A stretch of 64,000 nucleotides of DNA from Plectosphaerella cucumerina (taxonomy: Eukaryota > Ascomycota > Sordariomycetes > Glomerellales > Plectosphaerellaceae), in NCBI GenBank assembly GCA_020746995.1, contig JAGPXD010000006.1, positions 1,302,001 to 1,366,000 of the forward strand. The letters are read 5' to 3'. Positions 10,089-23,300 of this stretch are shown piece by piece. Numbering within the stretch: the stretch's first letter is position 1; each line of letters opens with the position of its first letter. The position numbers and the translations under genes were made by a program. The notes under the pieces were generated by a model. That model saw only the letters and a list, made by a program, of their open reading frames with translations. It was not told the DNA's origin and ran no database searches.

Positions 10089-12672
10089 CTACAGATTACC
10101 CGCGTACCCCCCATGGGCCGCGAACCGCTGCTGGTAATCCCGCAGGTGCGACCACGAGTTGAGCTCCTCCTCCTCATCCTGCGCCGTCATGCTCGGCTCG
10201 CCACCACTGCCGGGGCCCACGCGCTCCAGCTTGATAAGCACATCGATGAGCCGGCTCAGGGCCTCCTCGGACTTGATGGCCAGAGGCCCCTTTCGCTCAG
10301 GAGCGTCGTGGAGCAGCGTCGACGCAACCTGGCGGACCTTGTTGATAATGGAGCCTCCGTTGGGTTCCAGGTTTCGCTGCGAGATGGATCCCAGCACGTG
10401 CAGCAGGTTCTGCACGATGAGCTCGCGCTCTGCCGTCATGAGCTCAAAGACGCGCTCCGCCTCGCCGTCCTCTTCCTCCTTCTCCAACTTACCCTGCTCC
10501 GTGCTCTCGTCGAAGATACGCTTGTTCGGGTCGGCGAGGTGCACATCGCGCAGGTTGAAGTAAAGCTCGACAAAGTACGACCGCGTCGCTAGTTGCGACA
10601 CGAAGATATTGGCCTTTTGAATCTCGTACTGGAGCTGCCGGCGCCGCTGCGTGTTGCCCTTGATGACGTTGCGGACATCGTTGGCCGGCTGGGCGTTTGG
10701 GTACGCCGGCGGAACGTACTGCAGGTTGGGATCCTCGAAGGCGTCAAAGTTGTTGAAGGCGTCGTGGTTGCCGTGAAGCTGCAGCTCCGGCGGCAGCCGG
10801 TCCACGATGTCCTTTGCTGCGATGAGGGCATCGCGCAGCATGCCCCGCTGGTCCGTCCAGTTCAGCGTGCTCATGCCGTAGACCAGGTCGACGCTTACGA
10901 TGGCGTTCATTGTCGTGTAGATCTCGGCGGCGAACCGGAACCCTGTGAGGAGCGTCACGCTGTTGTTCTCCGAGTACTGGATCTCATTGGCCATGATCCA
11001 TCGGTCGTCGACATTTTCCGGAAGAGCTGGATATGGTAGAGCCGGCGTGGATGGCGGGATGACCATGTCGGAGTGTGAGGCGCCCAGTTGTGAGAATGAT
11101 CTGAGAGAACGGTGTTAGCTGGGTTTGAAAGACGCCCAGAGCACGTGGGTCAGCATACCGAATACCAAACAGGAGACACCAGAAGATGCGCTTGCCCATC
11201 TGGTCCTTAATATGATGGAAAGGAAGCGGATCCGGCGAGCAGTTGTCGTTGCCAAACGTCGGAAGCTCGCCTGGATGTTTCGGCCGGTGGAAGCCAAGCT
11301 CCCGGATCATGGACAGACATTCCGACATGAAGAAGCGGTACGTGTTGTTCTGGAACGTGTATGCGGCGGCCAAGCCGAGGAAGTAGCTGGTAGCAGCGTC
11401 ATCCAGGGTCTTGGGTTGCTTTGCGGCCCAGCGAGTGCCACGCGCGTCCAGCGCAATATCGCGACATTTTTCAATCATGACGATGGCCCTGGGGAATAGG
11501 TGCGTGCTGTGCTGGGCCTTAAGATGTTGTCGGGCGCTTCTCGGGAAGGAGGCGACGAGGGTTCCGATCATGGCGGCGAGGAGACCAAGGAACTCGGGGT
11601 TTGTGCGGTCCTGTCGCGTGGCGAAGGCGTCTCGGAAGGTCGGCTCGTGTGGGAACGGCGTCAGAGGATGGATGTATGTGAAGAAGTCGTCGACGAGGAG
11701 CTCGAGAACCGGCATTGGCGCAATGGCTTCTGCATCCAGTCGCGTTGACGGGCCCTCGGCGATAGACACCAGTGTCTGGGCGGCATTGTGCGGCGAAGGC
11801 GAGGCCGTGCTGAAGAAGGGCTGTCCCGGGACGGGGTTCACGCCTTGCGGTGTTGGACCTGCAGGACCGGGACCGGAGAGAGGACCTGGGAGAAGTCCCG
11901 GGCCAGGGCCGGGCTCCAGTCTCGCGCGCCGCGCCGCCCTCGCGGCTTCTGCGTGCTTATTGGGGGGTCCTCGACGCTTCAGCTCCCTCTTAAAGGTGCA
12001 CTCAACGTTGAGGTCCGAGCAGGGCTTGCATGGCGGTCCAGACTCGTCGCACTTGACCTTGCGGGACGAGCACATGTCGCAGGCGCGGCGCAGGCGCGTC
12101 AACTTTGGGTTGATGGTGGGATCCCTCGTGACGTTCGCAATCGGTGCGAATGGGTGCGCGCCCATCACGCCCGACATGGAGACGCCTTGCGCCGCAGCAG
12201 CGGCAGCGACGGCCTGGGCGGCGACGCTATCGTGGATTTCGCCGTGTTGCTGCTGTTGCGGGTGCGAGGTCAGGTGTTGCTGCGCGTTGTGCAGAGCCTG
12301 CGCGGCGTCGGACGCGGCCTGGAGGACCTGGAGACCGTTACTGGCATATGCGTGGACCGACGTCGTCGAGTTCGACAGGGTGTCGTCGTGCATGGCGGGA
12401 TCGTGGACGATGTCGTCGCCATTGTCGTGATGGTGGTGTTGGTCGTTCAGGGAAAGCGAGTCGTCGTCGGGCGCGTGGCCTTGACCGTGGTCGTGACCAT
12501 GGCCGTGGCCTTGGGCGCGTGCAGTTGCCTCCTCATGTGCTGCTGTCGCGGCGGCGACACCGTTGCGGATGGCCTCATCGATTGTTTCGGTCGTGGAGTC
12601 TGCCGAGGTTGTGTCGGCCGCGGCCCCGATCGTCGCGTCAATCGGAGGCGCGGTATCCTGATGATCCGACAT
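10089..12672 (-). CDS. Zn2Cys6 transcription factor with His-rich N-terminus
   Basis: Two exons, 11159-12672 and 10089-11100, with a 58-nt GT-AG intron; 841 residues. The binuclear zinc cluster spans residues 198-225 with the exact spacing C-x2-C-x6-C-x6-C-x2-C-x6-C (RRACDMCSSRKVKC onward), followed by a basic stretch ELKRRGPPNKH. A fungal-specific transcription factor domain follows: FFTYIHPLTPFPHEPTF begins it near residue 330, and KRIFWCLLF lies near 500, just before the intron. Before the cluster lie His/Gly-rich repeats (HGHGHDHGQGH), a short His run, and Gln and Ala runs; between cluster and domain is a Pro/Gly linker. It is expected to be a nuclear, sequence-specific regulator. I do not recognise it as a named regulator. 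It is transcribed divergently from the second Zn2Cys6 gene, with 4.3 kb between them. Confidence 0.93.
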
Positions 12673-15600
12673 GACTGGATGCTGGGCTGGCCTGGGTGAT
12701 TGTCGGAGAAGCTCCGGATCGCGACGGGTGGAGGTTTTGGATTGCTTTGATGTGGATCACGTGTCTTGAAGCTGCACGTGACTCGGCACGTGGCTGGCCA
12801 GTCTTCGGAACCGAGCGCGCTCTCACGTGCTTCATAAGGTTATCACCAGCTGCCCTGCATTACATTCCTAGACACTTGTCGTTGGCATTTCCTGTGCTCA
12901 TTGGGATGCTGCTTGACAAACTTGGGCTCGCCACGGATCCCTAAATTTCCAGATAGCATACACGATCTGCTCGCTTCTGTTTGATTCCCTGGGAGACGGT
13001 GCATCTGACAGATCCCGAGTCGCGAAGATGTCCCTCCGTACCCATGCGAGGTCATTTGAGTTCGCAGCCGCAATCTGGCCGAGCGCATGTCGGGGAGCTG
13101 GGGTACACACCAAGCGTTTCCGAATCCGAATCTAAGTGTCGTGCAATTGGGGCGATGTCTCGCGAAAAGCCCCAAGTCCGAATCGTTATCCAAAAACCGG
13201 CAAGATGGCTGGTTGACTTGCCAGCGGAGACCCTCCGCGCTGTGTGGCCAATCAGCGCAAAGTCCACTTGTTTAGGCTTCAGGCACGTCTTTTGGGGGTG
13301 CACTAGGGGGGGCTCAATGCCCTTGAGGGGTGTCATTTGGGGGTCTGCAGTTGACCTCCTTCCAATGTGCAACATCAACTCCGCCATACAGTCGTCCAAC
13401 TTCCAGTTTGAAATGGACACTTGAATCAGGTGTAGATTCAAATGATTCTTAATTCCCACTACTTCTTGATTTTTGCCTCCATGTTTCCAGGTTGTGAAGC
13501 ACACAGGTTTCGATTATGGCGGAATCATGACGGGGCACGGGTGACGGCAGCTTCACATCTTCCCGGAAAACCCAGCAACAGGCCTCTTCAGGCCTGGTCT
13601 GCAAAGGTAAAAAGAGAGTGAAATGCCTTTTGAAATCTCTCCCTCCGCGTCAAAAAGCTTGTGCCACCGCCCCGGTCTTTCTTTCCCCAAGCTCCCGCCA
13701 GCCTCTCTCAGTCTCCGACTCGATGCGGCCTAGACGATTGCTACCTGGAAGAGGCGTCGATTGTCACACCTCTTCGCATCCACGCGCATCTCAGAACTGT
13801 CGGAGATCGCTCCTGCCAGCGTGGCATTGGCTCTAGGGCCTGTGAAGAGGCGGCCGCGGGGGCGGAGTGTCGCCCGCTGTGTGCAACCAGCGCGACGCCC
13901 TCGACTGCACAGGGGTGTTTGTCCCCAGGAATGCCCAAACTGCAGATGAGTGCCCCGTCGGCTTCATACCGTTTCAGGCGATCTTTTGATGCCGCGGGCA
14001 ACCGTCTTCGGGGCACACTGGAGCTACCAGAGGAGGCGGCTGCTCGTCAGTATTTACACCGTCGATCATCATGGGTTATTTTGACGATCAAGAAACAGGA
14101 AGAGCATTAGGTCTGGCCACTCGTGGGCTTCCCATCTCCAAGGAGAAGAAAATAATTGTGGCCGTCTGGGTTGCCATCTGCATCGCTCTTCCGACACGGA
14201 GCTTCGGTCAAGAAAGCTGATGCGAGCCAGAGAGCGTCAAAGACTCAGGGCGTCCACACACTTGCATTCATCGCGCCATCAGGAGATGCCGGTGCGATCA
14301 TCTGGCACCCTGGATCCTCAGCCGCTCTCTGTTTCATGCCTCCACCGCCTCGCTTAGGGAAAGTTGTTGTTTTGGCGGAAGATTATCTCCGGATCGAGGC
14401 GAAGCCACGAAGCAATGCGCCCTCACCGAATGTTCAGGGCGCGAAAGACGCTGAGGCAATGAAAATATCAACGATGCTCTTCCATTAAGGCGAGAGCTTG
14501 TTTATTCTACGAGTTACCTCGCATTCCTTCATCTTTCTTCATCCTGGACTCTAAGCGCCAGGGCGGGACGCGAGGGAGGAAAGGGTTGCGGTAGCTGTGG
14601 TAACAGAACACGGGAGCACACGGCAGTCCTTGCGGGCCAGTGGCCACTGGTTGTGCCGTGCGCCGCGGAGATTACAACAGGCTCCGCGAGGGGACGCATC
14701 GATTTCCAACGCTTGTTGTGGGCTCGTTGCGGGGATGAGGCGTCACGGGGACGCGAAGTTGGTGTGCTGTAGCCTGCGAGTGATGTACCTATCTCCGCGG
14801 CTTGTCTCATAATCGTGACTCGAACTTCGAAGATGGACCGGGCCTTTCGTATCTCTGATGCAGGTGGCTACGAATAGAGGATAGCAAATCGACTATGCTG
14901 CATGGCCGCTTGTTCAGGAGGGACGGAGTGCTGGGTCTTGGGGCGTGTGTGATGAAGAACCGGCGAAAACTGACAGAAATTGTGTCCATCCACCACCACG
15001 GCCCACCACCCAGCGCATCTTCGCACGCTTGGCTTGTGCAAGCCCATGGTCTCCGTGTCACTGTGACTCTGTACATGCGGGCTTTCAGTCGTGCTGACGG
15101 CGTATTGCTCATCGGGCCTACACCTTGTGGCCTGGGCGGCCAGGGCTTGCTGTGAAGCTCCAGCAGGTTTTGGGGAGGCAGAAATGCTGATCACTGGGCA
15201 TAACACTGGCACAAATCCAGGCACGTCATTGAGGAAATATCCAACATTCGGCTCCGGCGCGAGCACAAGCGAGGAAGTCCTGAGCTTGATTCAAGCACGC
15301 GCTGCACCATGACCAAGACCGAGCCTCAGATGGAGCTACTAGAGCCATGGACCGTTTAACGGTTTCGGCAGACGCCGTCAGTCTGACAGTCAGAAAGCGG
15401 CGTCTTATCGCCACTGCCTTTGGCTCGGCACACAGCACGGCACATGCTTGGACAGCGGGCGAGTGCCGCGAGACACAGAGAGCGAATCGGTGCAGCACCG
15501 TTGCGACGGCAGGCCTCCGATACGCCCACATGAGCGATACCCAAATCGCCCCAGTCTGATCCTTAGAGGCTTGATTCCCTGGAATCGCTTGATATGTCGT

Positions 15601-16939
15601 CCCAAATGCATCACCATGGTGTTGAGCCTCTAAATAGTCACAGCCCACGGGCCCCCTTTTTCCCTCCCCTTTTTTCCCGTCCTCTTGGCTTTTTCGTCGG
15701 AGTTGCTCCGTCAGGGCCAATAACGTCTGTCAGACGGACCCTTGTCGCGTGTTTGGCGGCAGGGGGCGACAGCTGTATGTCTCTTCTTCCGCCTGGGCGT
15801 TGACCCCCATCCAGGACCGAACCACCTGAACACAGCAACCCATCTGTCAGGCCAGGCCGGCCCAGGCCGAGGCCGAGGGCCATCACCGGCGCTAACTCCG
15901 CTAATGCCAGGGGCCCGTAATGCCCTTTTTTCCCTCTCTTTCCTCTCTCCCTCCCTCTTTCCCCCCTCTAGTCCGCCCGAAAAAGTACGAGAGGCGAGGG
16001 ATAGACGGAGGAAAGAAGAGGGCCCGGCGCGAGGCAAAGAGGAGAGAGGGGTACACACTCCGGAGACTACCACCGTGACTACAGGTAAAAGATACCCAGC
16101 TGGTACGGGACCTAACGGACGTTTGAGTGTCCCCCATCATGATGCCGTCCTTCGAGTATGTTCCCCGACAGTCCGCGGGCAGCTACATGTCTCTATCACC
16201 CCTTGGGCCTCCACGACGGAATCCTTCTGTGCTCTCTTTCCTTTCCCCTCATCCCATCATCCTCGTCCGGCTGCACCGTCATCCTCTCATGCATACCACC
16301 ATGGCAACGTCAACCCTGGCCTCCTTCGAATGACCCTTTGGGTCCGGCCACCACCGCCTTACCTACAGCACCGGACTGGGCCTGGCTCGGCCCCCCGTGC
16401 CGTCCCATATCGGCAACCTGTACCTGCACTCCAGGTGTCAGGAGGCTCCCAAACCTGAGCTCGTCCCGCATCACCTCCTCCCCTCCAGTAGTACTTAGCC
16501 GTGCGTTGGGTCTGCATTTACCATCCCCGGGGGAGTTCCACTCCGAACCCAGCATCAACGCGGGTCTCACCTGTGCTATCTATCTCTCTCTACACCACTC
16601 TCTGTGGAGCATCCCCGGACGCGCCACTGCCTCCGCGGGACACTTCTACCGTCCATTGGCCTCGAAATCCTTCACAGTCAGCACCGCCAGACCGCACCTC
16701 TGCACGCTTGTCAAAGTTCCGGCCGCCTAGGCTCATTTCAAGACACAAGACGCAAGGGAGCCAAGCCCCCATCGCGCCCGTGTCTCTCGACCTCCCCGCC
16801 CCTCCCCTCTCTCCCCTCTCCCCCCCCCGGCCCTGACAGAGAGACAAAAAGACTAAAGAACCGAGACCTGAGCGGAGCTAAGAGAGCGCGAGGAAAAGCG
16901 CCGGGTTCCCCTTCAGAAAGAACGGACTGTGACGGGCAG
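12673..16939. other. 4.3 kb spacer between divergent regulator genes
   Basis: No reading frame here resembles a protein family. The right part, from about 15640 to 16860, is rich in C/T tracts and probably holds the promoter and a long leader of the second regulator. The left part near 12673-12830 is the promoter of the first. The first in-frame ATG of the right-hand gene is at 16940, although its frame is open from about 16604 (a GTG start only). Long upstream regions are common for fungal regulatory genes. Confidence 0.5.
15644..16012. promoter_or_regulatory. Pyrimidine-rich promoter tracts
   Basis: Two C/T-dominated blocks lie at about 15651-15690 and 15923-15970 on the plus strand, upstream of the right-hand Zn2Cys6 gene. 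CT-rich tracts near transcription starts are common in filamentous ascomycete promoters. Assignment as a core promoter is inference; no transcription start has been mapped. Confidence 0.35.
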
Positions 16940-19900
16940 ATGGGAGACGGCAACAGGCGGCGTCACCGTGTGGCTTCCTCAGCCACAGGCCCATCCTCGG
17001 GCTCCCACTCGACCAACTTGAACATGTCGTCCGCCGGCCGTCTCGTCGACGCTCACGCCCCTCCTCCTGGCTCATCTTCCCTCTTCTCCGCAACCCGCGA
17101 GGCATTCATGCCCATGGACATGGATTCCGATGGCGACGGCTTTGGCGTTAGGCCTGGCAACAGCAGCAACAGGACCCCGAACACAGGTATGGCCATTCTC
17201 GACACGCGACAGACCCACAGGCCAAGGCATCGCACTTCGACCTTCATTGACACGGTGCTCGACACAACGCCGCCGCCGCCGCAGCAGCAGCAGCAGCACC
17301 ACCAGCACCAGCACCAGAGGCGGCAGCAGCAGCAGCAGCGATCGCCAGACGATCCCGGCCCCGGCCTCCCTCCACCCCGCCGTCACGCCCGGACCGATCT
17401 GCCCTCCTCCTCATCCACCTCCTCGACAACTTACATGTCGCGCACTCTTCAACTCCAACAACGTCGCCATCATCACAACCTCGACCTCGACCTCGACCTC
17501 ACCCTCAACCACAACCAGAACCACAACCACAACTCCCCCAACGGCGTGCTCTCTCCGCAGAATGCACACCCCGCCCGGGACGACGAGCCCATGGACAGCC
17601 CCCCTCAGAACCACGCCCACCTCCCCCCGTCGTCTTCGTCGCGGAAGCCCTCCTGGCCCTCCTCCGCCGGCAGCGCGCACTCCCACAACCCCGACCCGGC
17701 CGACCTCCAAGACGGCGGCCATGACTCGCAGTCCCTCCTCTCCGCCTCGGCGTCTTCCTCCTCCGGCCACCTCCGCACCCTTCTGCCCGCTCCGGCCGAA
17801 GAGCCCGTCGGCGTCATGCAGCCCGCCCGGAAGAAGACCATGGTCGGCCGCGTCCAGGTCGCCGCCGCCTGTCTGGGATGCCGCAGGCGAAAAGTAAAGG
17901 TATGTCCTCTGAGCGAACGCGTCCACTTTGTTCTTGAAGCTGCTGCTCCATCGCGCCCCGGCGGTGAGCTCTGACATCTACCAGCAAGTGCCGGGTGGAT
18001 GCAGGGGGGTTTTTCCATTCTGGTCCTATGGACTCCCTAAAACCGGGAGGGAAGAGTCTAGAACTCGTCTTCCGTCTAGTCTGTAGATGCACCGCCCCTT
18101 ATTGAGTCGCCATGGTTGGGCGCGTTGGGCGTGTCTGGAAATGTCGGGTGGTGGTGTTTTGGGGGGGGGGGGGGGGGGGGGGTGTTTTTCGGGGGTGTGG
18201 CCGACGAGCCTGAGACCCTCCTGAGCATCACTGGCACCTAAACCCTCGAACCCACTACCTTCGACCGAGGGATCCTCTCTCTACACTACACTGCCTACCA
18301 ACTATGGAAAACAAGATCTAACCCTCTCCCGCCCAGTGCAACGGCGGCAGGCCCACATGCCAGCGCTGCGCAGAGCAGAGGCTCAAGTGCGAATACGACG
18401 CCGACCTCGACAGCACGCGCATGTTGACGCTGAAGCGCCGCCAGGTCGAGCTCAAGACCGAGGTCGAGGACTTGCGCGATCTCTTCGCCTTTCTCCAGGC
18501 TCGCCCGGATGCAGAAGCCCTCGAGATCTTTCGCCGCATCCGCTCCAGTTCAGCGGGCGACATACGCACCGTCGTCGACTTTGTCCGCAACGGGGACCTG
18601 CTCCTCCAGAGCACCGCCCTGGGTGCCTCCGCCGGTCTCGAGGACGCCCAGGCCCGCCGCATCGACGAGCGTGCTGGAGAACAGCCGTTTGCCATCAGTG
18701 TTCCTTCGAGACCATGGACTACCATTGCCGGTGATGGGCTCGTCTCCGAGCTCGTCGGCTCCTTCTTCGCTTGGGACGCCGTCTTCTGGCTGCCTTTTAT
18801 CGACAGGACATGCTTCATCGCCGATATGCGCGCCGCAAGTCCAGCAGACGCAAGATACTGCTCCCCGCTGCTTGTCCATGCCATCTGTGCACTGAGATGC
18901 GTAAGTCTATTCCTAGAGAAGAAAAAACCGGGAGAAGAGGACACCCGGACAAGAATGAACGAGAGCGAGACACACCGAGAGAAGAGAATCAAAAAGACCG
19001 TGAAGCTAATACGACTTCATCCTGTAGTTCACATCTCCGAGGGCAAAAGCCTTGAGCGTCATCTACGGCTTCGACCTCCGAGAGCGCTTCCTCAGCCAGG
19101 CAAAGAAGATTCTCGACCAAGAGAACGGCCGCGTCTCGCTGCCCACCACCTGGGCTTTAGCCATCATGTTCATCTGCTCGTCCAGCCAGGGGCGGGACCG
19201 CGCCGGCATGATGTACCGCTTCGGCGCCTTTGACATGCTCAAGCGGATGCGTCTGCAGCAGCGTCTGGAGCTGGCAAGGGAGACCGAGGGCGACGAGGAG
19301 GTGCGGGAGACACTGCGGGTATATTCGCGCTCCCTGTGGGGGATGTACGCTTTCGAGTCGTAAGTACTGTCTCTCTCTATTTTTCAGTCATGTCACGTCT
19401 CTGGAAAAAATATCTAATAACCTGCAGTTGCGCCGCCTTTGTCTACCTCAACCCAGCGGCGTTCCCACGGCCAACGATGCCGCGCATGTTCCACGACCCG
19501 AGTGTGGGCAAGAGAACAACCGCGGACTTCGTCGACGACTATCCCCTCTCCATGGCCATCCTCGATGCGTCGTGTGATTTTTCCGACATTTACAACGAAG
19601 TCATGCTCTACAACCGCCAAGCAAAGGCCGACGATATCTTGGGCAGCCAGGCAGACCTCAAGCGGAGAATACAGCACTTCAGGGAGGTCCAGGCGTGTCG
19701 AGAAGCGTTGCCAGTGGATATTCAGTCGAGCCAGAATTTTTCCCCGGCAACTCTCTCTCTCGAGTAAGTGCATACGCAACAGAACATTCTTGAAAGACCA
19801 TGAATGATTGCTGACACAAACAGCTGCTACGCGGATCAGCTGCTGCTGGCACTCTTCCGACCCCTACACCGCGACACGGCCCTACCAGATGCCAACCTGG

Positions 19901-20385
19901 GGACTGCCGGTAATGTCTGCTTCGCCTGCTGTGAAGCAGGCGTCGCGGGTGCCGAGCGCTTCGAAAGGGACTTCCAAAAGCAGACGCAAGGCTATACAGT
20001 CGTTGTCATCTACCCTTTGTACAACGCAGCCATCACCCTCGTCAGCATGCTCGACGAGCCGCGGGCACGAGACCTCTTCACCCGCGCGTGCCGCCTCCTC
20101 GCAGAGATGCAGGAAGACTATCTCCTGACGGCATACTGCCTACACGGCGTCAAGGCCATGGCGGAGAAGATGGGGCTCGCCATCCCGCCCGCGGCGCGAC
20201 CGCACTTTGCGGACCTGCGGGTCGGCCAGGCTCAGCTTCGGGACGTGCCCATCAGCTTCGTGCTGCCGGGATGGGACGACGTCTCGGAATTCCTGAGCCA
20301 TGATGGCGGCATCGTGCAGGAGGAGGGACTGGGGGTGGAAATGGGCATGCTGATAGCAAAGTGGAACGCCATGAGCGCTACATAG
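16940..20385 (+). CDS. Zn2Cys6 transcription factor with intron-split zinc cluster
   Basis: Five exons: 16940-17899, 18337-18900, 19028-19359, 19428-19763 and 19824-20385; 917 residues. All junctions are GT-AG and keep frame. The zinc cluster is split by intron 1: Cys311 and Cys314 end exon 1 (ACLGCRRRKVK), and Cys321, 328, 331 and 338 are in exon 2 (CNGGRPTCQRC). Together they give the standard x2-x6-x6-x2-x6 spacing. A coiled-coil-like dimerisation stretch (LKRRQVELKTEVEDL) follows, then the fungal transcription factor domain with DAVFWLPFID and LWGMYAFES. The first 300 residues are low complexity, with Gln/His runs, LDLDLDL, NHNQNHNHN and Pro/Ser stretches. It is probably a nuclear regulator; target unknown. 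It is divergent from the other regulator gene and followed by a 5.3 kb gene desert. Confidence 0.9.
17280..17340 (+). repeat. CAG/CAC repeat encoding Gln/His run
   Basis: A trinucleotide-type tract within exon 1 of the second Zn2Cys6 gene encodes glutamine runs broken by histidine and arginine. Such tracts vary in length between strains and often lie in activation regions. Confidence 0.8.
18161..18182 (+). repeat. Run of 22 G inside intron 1
   Basis: An unbroken run of 22 guanines inside the 437-nt first intron of the second Zn2Cys6 gene, flanked by further G/T-rich sequence. It could form a G-quadruplex in DNA or pre-mRNA. Exact length is uncertain because such runs are prone to sequencing error. 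Confidence 0.9.
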
Positions 20386-23300
20386 AAGAAGGAAGGGGAT
20401 GGGAAGGGGTGGATGGGCGTTCTGTAGACGGACGAGCACACTATCAATGTCACTCATGAACCCTTGGGATATCCTACGCGTGCGTCGTCCGCGGGCGCTC
20501 TTCTGTGCGGACCAGATCCTGCCACTGAGAAATAGGTAGCACCGTAGGCCGTGGCAAAGCCGCCGGGCTTTCTCGCCCAGTGTTTCCGCCCGTGTATAAT
20601 TGTTCGAAACTCCTGCTTCTGTCCCGACAACTCGCCCGAGATGGGCTCGTCTGTCAGGACCTTCGGCAAGAGCCAGCTTGTGTTCTCCCCCCCTTCTCCC
20701 CGCTCGGGGGGCTGAGTCTGCCAGCATTGTTTGATCGGCGAATCCAGTGTCGGGATATTCGGAAGACATGCTCCGTTCTGTGGACGCGGAGTTGGCCCCG
20801 AAGGCTACAGATCATCGGGCCAATGGTCTGTTGACAATCTAGGTTGGTCGGAAGAGATGGATGGTGGTGGGTGGCCTCGGTGGGCGACTGGTCGGGCGCG
20901 GGATTATCGGGGTAGGACTGTAGCGTCCGCAAACGCGCCTCTCGACTTGGCCTGCCCATCTAGGAGGTCAGGAGATGTCGAAAGCTTTTTTGTCGGATTT
21001 TCTGATGCTTGTTTCGGTGCTGGGATGGTTCCTTGGTCGTGGCGGTCGGGTTCTTCTCTGTTGCTGTGGTCAGTCTCCCCTTGCTTCGCTGTCAGTCTAG
21101 GCCAGCCACAACATGCTTTCCTGAGTTCCAGAGAGTCCAAAGTCGTCGGAATGATGCCATAGATGATGCCTCCAACTAGGGAGGTCACCTTACTCCATGG
21201 TGTCGTCGACTCCTGGCAGAACCTTCTCCCTGGCTCCGGAAGACCCTGGGACCGTGAACAGCAGTCTTGAGGAAACTGAGTGATCTCCCCATGATGTAGT
21301 CCAGGAGAAGAGTGAAGTGTGGATGGGAAGCCTTCTTGATTGTCCGTGATTTCGATCACCCGCCTCCTTCGATGGAAAAACGGTAGTGGTGCAGGTCGGA
21401 AGCTCCTCTCCGGGAAAACCTCGAGGGTAGTCCCAGCTTGGCTTTCGAAGAACACGCCATGGAAAACGAAACCAGAAAATCTCGCGTCGAAATGGTCCCC
21501 GAATGTCGAAAAGGGGTCCTGCTGATGCAGAATGCCAGAAATAAATGGTGGAACGCATCTGGGGAGACAGAAGCAGGACAGCCATACTATGGGGGAAACC
21601 AGGGGGGTGCTCTGCTGTGTTATGGTGGAGCGCCAGGGGGTGCATCTGGGGGGCGAATTTGGGGGTTACCTCGATGTCCGCTGGCAGCGACGCCATCAGG
21701 GGTCCGTCACTTCTACGACGCTACCCGCAAATTCGCCTCGATCTCCCATCGATCATCCTGACCCTTTTCTCAACTGCCGGGCATTTTTTAGCGGCGTCCC
21801 ACCGGTCATGCTCCCTTCGCGCACGCCGGCTAGACCCCTCCTTGGTCATCTGGAATATCTTGCTTGCAAGCTTGCTACAACAGTCTTTTCTTCGAAAATC
21901 GGTGCAAGACGATCTCGAATCATTCCGTCATTCTGGACCTGCTCCTCGACTTTATCCCGTCACAAGATATTAATCACAATAGCCTCCTGTCAACGGACTC
22001 CCTCGAAGGGCGGCAGAGCCCCCGAGACGACGCGGTGAAGCCGTGGCTCTGTTCGCGTTTCCGCGGCAAGGGCGCCTGTCTACATCATTCGAAGAAGCGG
22101 GGTCTCGTCTCTACTCTTTCCTCGAGTCTGCTTTTCTCTGTTCTTTAGGTAGAGGTCCTTGTGGTGATGTTCGTTGACCCTAGATGACACTGGAAGACAC
22201 CCCCACCGCCATCGCCATCGACCATCAAGACAATCGAGGACCCTCCAACAGGAAGAGAAGCGTTCCAGACTCGATCAGACGCACTCTTGTGTCTTCAGGC
22301 TTTCCCTCCTCTCTCTGTTGACCACCCTTCACCCGTGTAGCTTTGGCAGAAGGCAAAATCTTTGGACAAACCTCACGAAGCAAGACCACCCTCTACAGAC
22401 ACAACCACGAAGCATCTATCCCACCCGGACAACAACACCGCTAACCAAGCTGCCTCTTGTCAGCATACCCATGTGCTCGTCGTTTCAGCTCTCCGGAACA
22501 GTCGGTGTCTTCTCCAGACACAAGAACACCCGGCAAAACAAGAAGAAGAGTCGAAGCCAGCACTGTCCTAGCAGGTTGCGGGTTTTTCCTGCAAAGCACG
22601 CCGCCACGATGCCTCTGGCTGCGACTCGTCCCTCCAAGATACTCTTGAATAGAGAATACAAATATTCAACGCGTCGCGACCGCCTTGTTGTCCAGTTGAT
22701 CTCGCCCGAAGAGTGACGCGTCGGTGTCGGCCCTGTCGGGTGCTGAAGAGTGGATCACGTTTACTTCTACACAGTCCGAACCACTGCCAAAACATCGTCG
22801 GACAGAGCCTCCCTAAGATGAACGCAGACTAATGATTACCATCCCCTTGTTTCTGCATCGCCTCCTGTCGCGTTGGGAGCCTGAGATCATGTCGCGTTTT
22901 CGTCTCCCCTGAGATCACCACCACCACGCAAACCATTGGTAGCGGCCAGCTTCTCTGCTCTCCTTCTCCTTGCCTCGCTGACACAATACGACAAGGAAAC
23001 TTCCAGAGATCACCCGTAACCACATCATAGTCTAGGCCAGCTCCGAAAATACTGACAGGGCGTCTTGCTACGTCAACCGAACCCGACAGAACAGACCTCC
23101 CCAGACTCCAACGCCAAGACCAACACACAAGCCTGACGCAACCTTTCGGTGCGCTGGCAGATAGGCGAAGAGAGACTTCAAGCCATGCCGACGCTCTTTT
23201 CTCTCTGTCGACCAGGCGCCCGCAGTGTCATGAAGAGGGAGACCTGACCGACCAACCCAAGCTCGTGCCGACTCCAAGCTGGTTACACTAGATCGACGTG

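Noticed and set aside
11411..12430. 339-codon plus-strand frame rich in Cys and Arg
   Set aside because: Antisense to the first Zn2Cys6 gene; no family features.
8914..12672. Secondary-metabolite cluster around the oxygenase and Zn2Cys6 gene
   Set aside because: No polyketide synthase, peptide synthetase, terpene cyclase or P450 is present nearby.
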